This document shows, one piece after another, positions 3,457 through 6,747 of a stretch of DNA of 6,747 nt. Both the position numbers and the translations under genes were made by a program. Origin of the DNA: Ferrovum sp. (GTDB taxonomy: Bacteria; Pseudomonadota; Gammaproteobacteria; Burkholderiales; Ferrovaceae); assembly GCA_027450105.1 (NCBI GenBank), contig DAIDKJ010000030.1, positions 5,195-11,941 on the forward strand, read 5' to 3'. Each line of letters opens with the position of its first letter. Position 1 is the stretch's first letter. Below the pieces are notes generated by a model. That model did not search any database. It was not told the origin of the DNA and was given only the letters and a program-made list of their open reading frames with translations.

Positions 3457-5691
3457 ATGAGTAGTCGTATATTGGATCGCCGCGATTTTCTACGCGTGTT
3501 GGGCATTGGGGGAGCGGCCGCCACCTTGGCGGGTTGTGGCAATACCTCGATCGAATCCGGCAAAGAATTGGTCATGTCCTATGTCCAGCCAGAAGACTTC
3601 GTGGTGCCGGGGGTTGGTGTGTACTATGCCTCCGCCTGCACGCAATGTGGCTCGGGATGCGGCATCATGGGGCGTGTGCGTGAAGGGCGGATTCTCAAGC
3701 TGGAAGGGAACCCCAAGTCGCTCATCAGTGCGGGCAAGATTTGCGGGCTGGGACAGGCGGGGGTGCAGGTGCACTACAATCCGGACCGCTTGAGAACACC
3801 CATGATGCGGGAAGGGGATACCTTGAAGCCAGTGTCCTGGGAGAAGGCCCAGGCCTCCCTGAACAGCCGTTTGGGTCCTGCCAGCAGTCTTGCGGGCAAT
3901 CAGATCGCTTTCCTCACGGGGGAAATCAGCGGGCACCAAAAAGTCATGGTGGAAGCGTTGCTGGAATCCTTCGGCTCTGACAATCACGTGATCTACGATG
4001 CGCTCTCTACGGTCACGGGACGCGCGGCCAGTAAAGCCGTCATTGGCGAGTCCTTGCCCGTCCTGAAAATCGACCAGGCGCGCATGATCCTTTCCTTTGG
4101 CAATGATTTTCTGGGGTCTGGGGTCTCGCCGGTGTACATGGCGGCCCAATACGCGCGTTTTCGCAAGGCCCCACGCGGCACACTGGTGCAAATCGAGCCG
4201 CGCATGACGCTCACCGGCGCCAATGCGGACCGCTGGTATGCCATCAAACCGGGCACCGAAGGGGTCTTTGCCCTCGGCCTGGCCCATGCCTTGCTGGCGC
4301 ACGAAAGCTACTCCCATACCCTGCCGGCAGATCTGGTGGCAGCACTCAAGCCCTACGACAAGGACACGGTCAGCGACGTCACCGGAGTCCATGCGGATGC
4401 CATCCCTCATCTGGCGGGCATGTTGTGGGAGAAGACTCCCAGCCTGGTTCTCTCTGGCCCATCGGCCGAGGGCCATGTGCGGGGCTTTAATAATGCAGCA
4501 GCCATTCAGCTGCTCAATCTGATTCTGGACAACCGCGGAAAATCCCTGCTCGGTTCCTCCGTCCACCCCTTTCCGCAGTTGGTTTCTGCCACCGGTTCCT
4601 ACGGCGCTCTGGCCAAACTCAACCAGGATATGTCGGCTGGGCGAGTGCAGACCTTGCTGCTGATGGGAACCAATCCCGTGTTTACCGCACCGACTTTCCT
4701 GCCCTTCGCCAATAATCTCAGCAAGGTGCCATTCAAGGTGGCCTTTGTCACCCAACTGGACGAAACCGCCCGTCAGTGTGATCTGGTACTGCCCTTGCTC
4801 TCGCCGCTGGAAGACTTTGGCACCCATGTGGCGTCCTATCAACCCTCTGGAGTGGAAATCCAGATCCAGCAACCGCTCATGGAAAAGCTCTACCCCGAAG
4901 CCCGGGGGTTTGGCGACATGCTGCTGGAGTTGGCCAAACTGCGTCGCCCCGAGGTGTACAAGGCGTTCCCCGACTATTACAGCTACCTGAAAACGGCGGT
5001 GACCAAAGCAAAACCTGTTTTCAAGGTCAACGCCGGGGACGAAGAATTCTGGGAAGACACCCTGCGCGCTGGCGTCTTGCGCCTGGACATGCCAGCGGCC
5101 ACGCTGGAGTCCAAGGACGGGGCCAGCGTCGTGCAAGTGGACGCCCCTCGGGCGCTGGATACCGACGTGCATTATCCGTTCTTTTTCGTGCCCTCGGTGC
5201 GCGCCGACCTGCGCGATGGCCGCCACGCCAATCTTCCCTGGCTGCAGGAGTCACCCGACCCCTTGACCACGGTGGTGTGGGATTCCTGGGTGGAGATTCA
5301 CCCCAAAACGGCCTACGAAATGCAGATTCGCGAGGGCGATATTCTGGAGGTCCAGTCAGCTACCGGATCGGTGCGCGCCAAGGCCTATCTGTTCCCGGGC
5401 ATTCAGCCAGACACCGTGTCCATGCCGCTGGGGCAGGGACATACGGCCTATGGCCGCTATGCCGACGGCATGGGCGTCAATCCGTTCAAGCTGTTTGACC
5501 CCATGTTTGATGAAAAAACTGGCGAGCTGGCCCTGTATGCCACGCGCGTCATCATCAAGAAGACGGGAGAAAATGCCCTTGTGGTGAAGGATGAGGGTCC
5601 CACGAGCTTGCAGCAAAACCGCAAACTGGTGGCCACCATCGGGGCGGATCGGGCGCAACTTGCCAAGGAGAATGCACATGTCACTGAGTAA
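3457..5691 (+). CDS. actB1: Molybdopterin oxidoreductase-like subunit of alternative complex III (ActB1)
   Basis: A 744-residue periplasmic subunit. The N-terminus has a Tat motif (D7-R8-R9-D-F-L-R) and a hydrophobic stretch ending in the lipobox L24-A-G-C27, so it may be a Tat-exported lipoprotein. A complete C61-x2-C64-x3-C68-x27-C96 iron-sulfur motif of the molybdopterin family follows. The middle part keeps the fold's signatures (for example IEPRMTLTGANADRW at about 248-262). The C-terminal MGD-binding-like domain holds GQGHTAYGRYADG, typical of ACIII. There is no clear cysteine at the usual molybdenum-ligand position (around VIYDALSTVTG). In characterised ACIII the B1 part carries no molybdenum and is thought to be structural, so catalysis is not expected here. 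AGGGGGA (3446-3452) precedes the start; the end overlaps actB2 by 14 nt. In Rhodothermus-type ACIII B1 and B2 are one polypeptide; here they are separate. Polysulfide or nitrate reductase catalytic subunits are the main alternatives, made unlikely by ActA and the missing ligand. Confidence 0.93.
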   Translation: MSSRILDRRDFLRVLGIGGAAATLAGCGNTSIESGKELVMSYVQPEDFVVPGVGVYYASACTQCGSGCGIMGRVREGRILKLEGNPKSLISAGKICGLGQAGVQVHYNPDRLRTPMMREGDTLKPVSWEKAQASLNSRLGPASSLAGNQIAFLTGEISGHQKVMVEALLESFGSDNHVIYDALSTVTGRAASKAVIGESLPVLKIDQARMILSFGNDFLGSGVSPVYMAAQYARFRKAPRGTLVQIEPRMTLTGANADRWYAIKPGTEGVFALGLAHALLAHESYSHTLPADLVAALKPYDKDTVSDVTGVHADAIPHLAGMLWEKTPSLVLSGPSAEGHVRGFNNAAAIQLLNLILDNRGKSLLGSSVHPFPQLVSATGSYGALAKLNQDMSAGRVQTLLLMGTNPVFTAPTFLPFANNLSKVPFKVAFVTQLDETARQCDLVLPLLSPLEDFGTHVASYQPSGVEIQIQQPLMEKLYPEARGFGDMLLELAKLRRPEVYKAFPDYYSYLKTAVTKAKPVFKVNAGDEEFWEDTLRAGVLRLDMPAATLESKDGASVVQVDAPRALDTDVHYPFFFVPSVRADLRDGRHANLPWLQESPDPLTTVVWDSWVEIHPKTAYEMQIREGDILEVQSATGSVRAKAYLFPGIQPDTVSMPLGQGHTAYGRYADGMGVNPFKLFDPMFDEKTGELALYATRVIIKKTGENALVVKDEGPTSLQQNRKLVATIGADRAQLAKENAHVTE

Positions 5692-6523
5692 CCTGATCAA
5701 AAACTGGTCCTCTCTGCGGGTTCGACGTCCCTATGAGGGGCAATACAAGGGCAAGGACTACAAGTGGGCCATGGTCATCGATCTGGATGCCTGCACGGGG
5801 TGCAATGCCTGCACCACCGCCTGCTATGCAGAGAACAACCTGCCCGTGGTGGGCAAGGAGGCCTTTGCCAAGGGACAGGCCATGCACTGGATTCGCATCG
5901 AACGGTACTGGGGTCCGGGAGACCACATGACCGAAGAGTTTCCAGATCGGGGCGCCCAGTTTCTGCCCATGCTCTGTCAACAGTGCGAAGCCGCACCCTG
6001 CGAGGTGGTCTGTCCGGTGGGGGCTACCCATCACACGCCCGACGGATTGAATTCCCAGGTCTATAACCGTTGTATCGGTTCCCGCTACTGCTCGGCCAAC
6101 TGTCCGTACAAAGTGCGTTATTTCAATTGGTGGCAGTATCCGGAGCGGGCCTGGCCCAATCCCCTGGAATTGCAGCTCAATCCCGATGTAACGGTGCGCA
6201 GCAAGGGGGTCATGGAAAAATGCACTTTCTGTGTCCAGCGGCTGACGGAAGCCAAAAGTCGGGCCCGCACCGAAAACCGTCTGGTGGCCGATGGGGAAGT
6301 CATCACGGCGTGTGCCCAGGCCTGCCCCACCTCTGCCATTACCTTCGGCAATCTGGCCGATGAAAAATCCACGGTGGCAAAAATGTGGCAGTTACATCAG
6401 ATCAAGCTGGCCAGTGATGTGCAGGAGAAGGAGGATGATGTGCGCGGTTACCGGATTCTGGAAGATTTGAGAACCTACCCCTCCATCGTCTATCTGGAGC
6501 AGGTGCGTGATCTTGAAGCGTAA
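5678..6523 (+). CDS. actB2: Four-cluster ferredoxin-like subunit of alternative complex III (ActB2)
   Basis: A 281-residue protein with four iron-sulfur cysteine groups: C39-x2-C42-x2-C45-x3-C49; C100-x2-C103-x4-C108-x3-C112; C132-x5-C138-x3-C142; and C182-x2-C185 with C212-x3-C216. In the third group the expected second cysteine is a serine (CIGSRYC, S135). This matches the three-cysteine site that holds a [3Fe-4S] cluster in ACIII, so the predicted content is three [4Fe-4S] and one [3Fe-4S]. The clusters form a wire from the quinol site in ActC towards the haems. There is no signal peptide, so export by attachment to Tat-borne ActB1 is expected. The ATG at 5678 is chosen because AAGGAG (5665-5670) lies 7 nt upstream; the in-frame ATG at 5672 is too close to it. 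The start lies inside actB1, consistent with translational coupling. NrfC/PsrB-type proteins are the nearest relatives, but the Ser135 variant and neighbours favour ACIII. Confidence 0.94.
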   Translation: MSLSNLIKNWSSLRVRRPYEGQYKGKDYKWAMVIDLDACTGCNACTTACYAENNLPVVGKEAFAKGQAMHWIRIERYWGPGDHMTEEFPDRGAQFLPMLCQQCEAAPCEVVCPVGATHHTPDGLNSQVYNRCIGSRYCSANCPYKVRYFNWWQYPERAWPNPLELQLNPDVTVRSKGVMEKCTFCVQRLTEAKSRARTENRLVADGEVITACAQACPTSAITFGNLADEKSTVAKMWQLHQIKLASDVQEKEDDVRGYRILEDLRTYPSIVYLEQVRDLEA

Positions 6524-6586
6524 CCCGGCACAGCGCACATTCGCATAAACAGGACCTTCTGGATTCTAAAAATTGGAACCTCTAGC

Positions 6587-6747
6587 ATGATTCATACAAC
6601 TGACGAAAGAGACATTGAAGTCGAGCGAAGATTTGTTCCCAAGGCCAAGGACATCAACGATGAAATTGCCTGGGCTCAGATCAACAAGGATGTTCTGCGC
6701 AGTATGGAACGCCCACGCATGATGTACTGGGTGATTTTTCTGGCTTC
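6587..6747 (+). CDS. actC: NrfD/PsrC-like membrane subunit of alternative complex III (ActC), N-terminal fragment
   Basis: The first 53 codons of a gene cut by the right edge. A charged, soluble leader of about 44 residues (MIHTTDERDI... ending R-S-M-E-R-P-R) leads into a hydrophobic run, MMYWVIFLA, which looks like the start of the first transmembrane helix. Quinol-binding ActC proteins usually have such a polar leader and about ten helices. The position directly after actB2 fits the standard order actA-actB-actC. The ATG at 6587 has only a poor ribosome site (GGA at 6575-6577), but no better in-frame start lies between it and the actB2 stop. The 63-nt spacer is short enough for one operon. 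The rest of the protein, with its quinol-site residues, lies outside the window, so identity relies mainly on context. Confidence 0.83.
   Translation, partial: MIHTTDERDIEVERRFVPKAKDINDEIAWAQINKDVLRSMERPRMMYWVIFLA

Noticed and set aside
3490..5226. A very long open frame on the minus strand, antisense to actB1 (578 codons).
   Set aside because: Its translation is rich in His, Gly, Arg and Gln with no domain logic. The plus strand carries a clear ACIII protein with family motifs throughout, so this is a codon-bias shadow.
3457..5691. Reading actB1 as a catalytic molybdoenzyme (polysulfide, thiosulfate, nitrate or arsenite type).
   Set aside because: No apparent molybdenum ligand, a pentahaem ActA directly upstream, and a B2 protein with the [3Fe-4S] variant. 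Together these fit ACIII better.

Overview
The window carries two divergent blocks of respiratory electron-transfer genes. It contains no mobile element, CRISPR array, tRNA or rRNA that I can see. The gene set is a dihaem cytochrome c4, a membrane-anchored monohaem cytochrome c next to a haem-copper oxidase-like subunit, a Tat-exported high-potential iron-sulfur protein (HiPIP), and the start of an alternative complex III (ACIII, Act) operon. It suggests a Gram-negative, probably proteobacterial, chemolithotroph. Iron- or sulfur-oxidising groups (Gallionella/Sideroxydans, Ferrovum, Zetaproteobacteria, Acidithiobacillus-like) are plausible hosts, but this is inferred from gene content and not from a phylogenetic marker.

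Left block, minus strand, reading from about 1800 down to 1. A candidate promoter (1786-1813) precedes a cytochrome c4-like dihaem protein (871-1611). A strong intrinsic terminator follows (about 801-840). Then come a membrane-anchored monohaem cytochrome c (169-747) and, 3 nt further on, the N-terminus of a multi-span membrane protein (1-165, cut by the window edge). The last is best read as a CcoN/NorB-like oxidase catalytic subunit.

Right block, plus strand. The 465-nt divergent spacer (1612-2076) holds candidate promoters for both directions and a leader hairpin. It leads into the HiPIP gene (2077-2382), which ends at a near-perfect hairpin terminator (2402-2435). A 380-nt stretch without a convincing gene but with several inverted repeats follows. 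Then comes an act operon: pentahaem cytochrome actA (2816-3430), molybdopterin-oxidoreductase-like actB1 (3457-5691), four-cluster ferredoxin actB2 (5678-6523, overlapping actB1 by 14 nt) and the start of NrfD-like quinol-site subunit actC (6587 to the edge). The remaining ACIII genes (actD, actE, actF) would be expected beyond 6747.

Working together (inference): ACIII exchanges electrons between the quinone pool and periplasmic carriers. The HiPIP and the cytochrome c4 are two alternative soluble periplasmic carriers, and the oxidase-like block is a terminal electron sink. The layout places a quinone-side complex with the HiPIP on one arm and an O2-side module with the c4 on the other, as expected for a branch point between downhill flow to O2 and quinone-linked flow.
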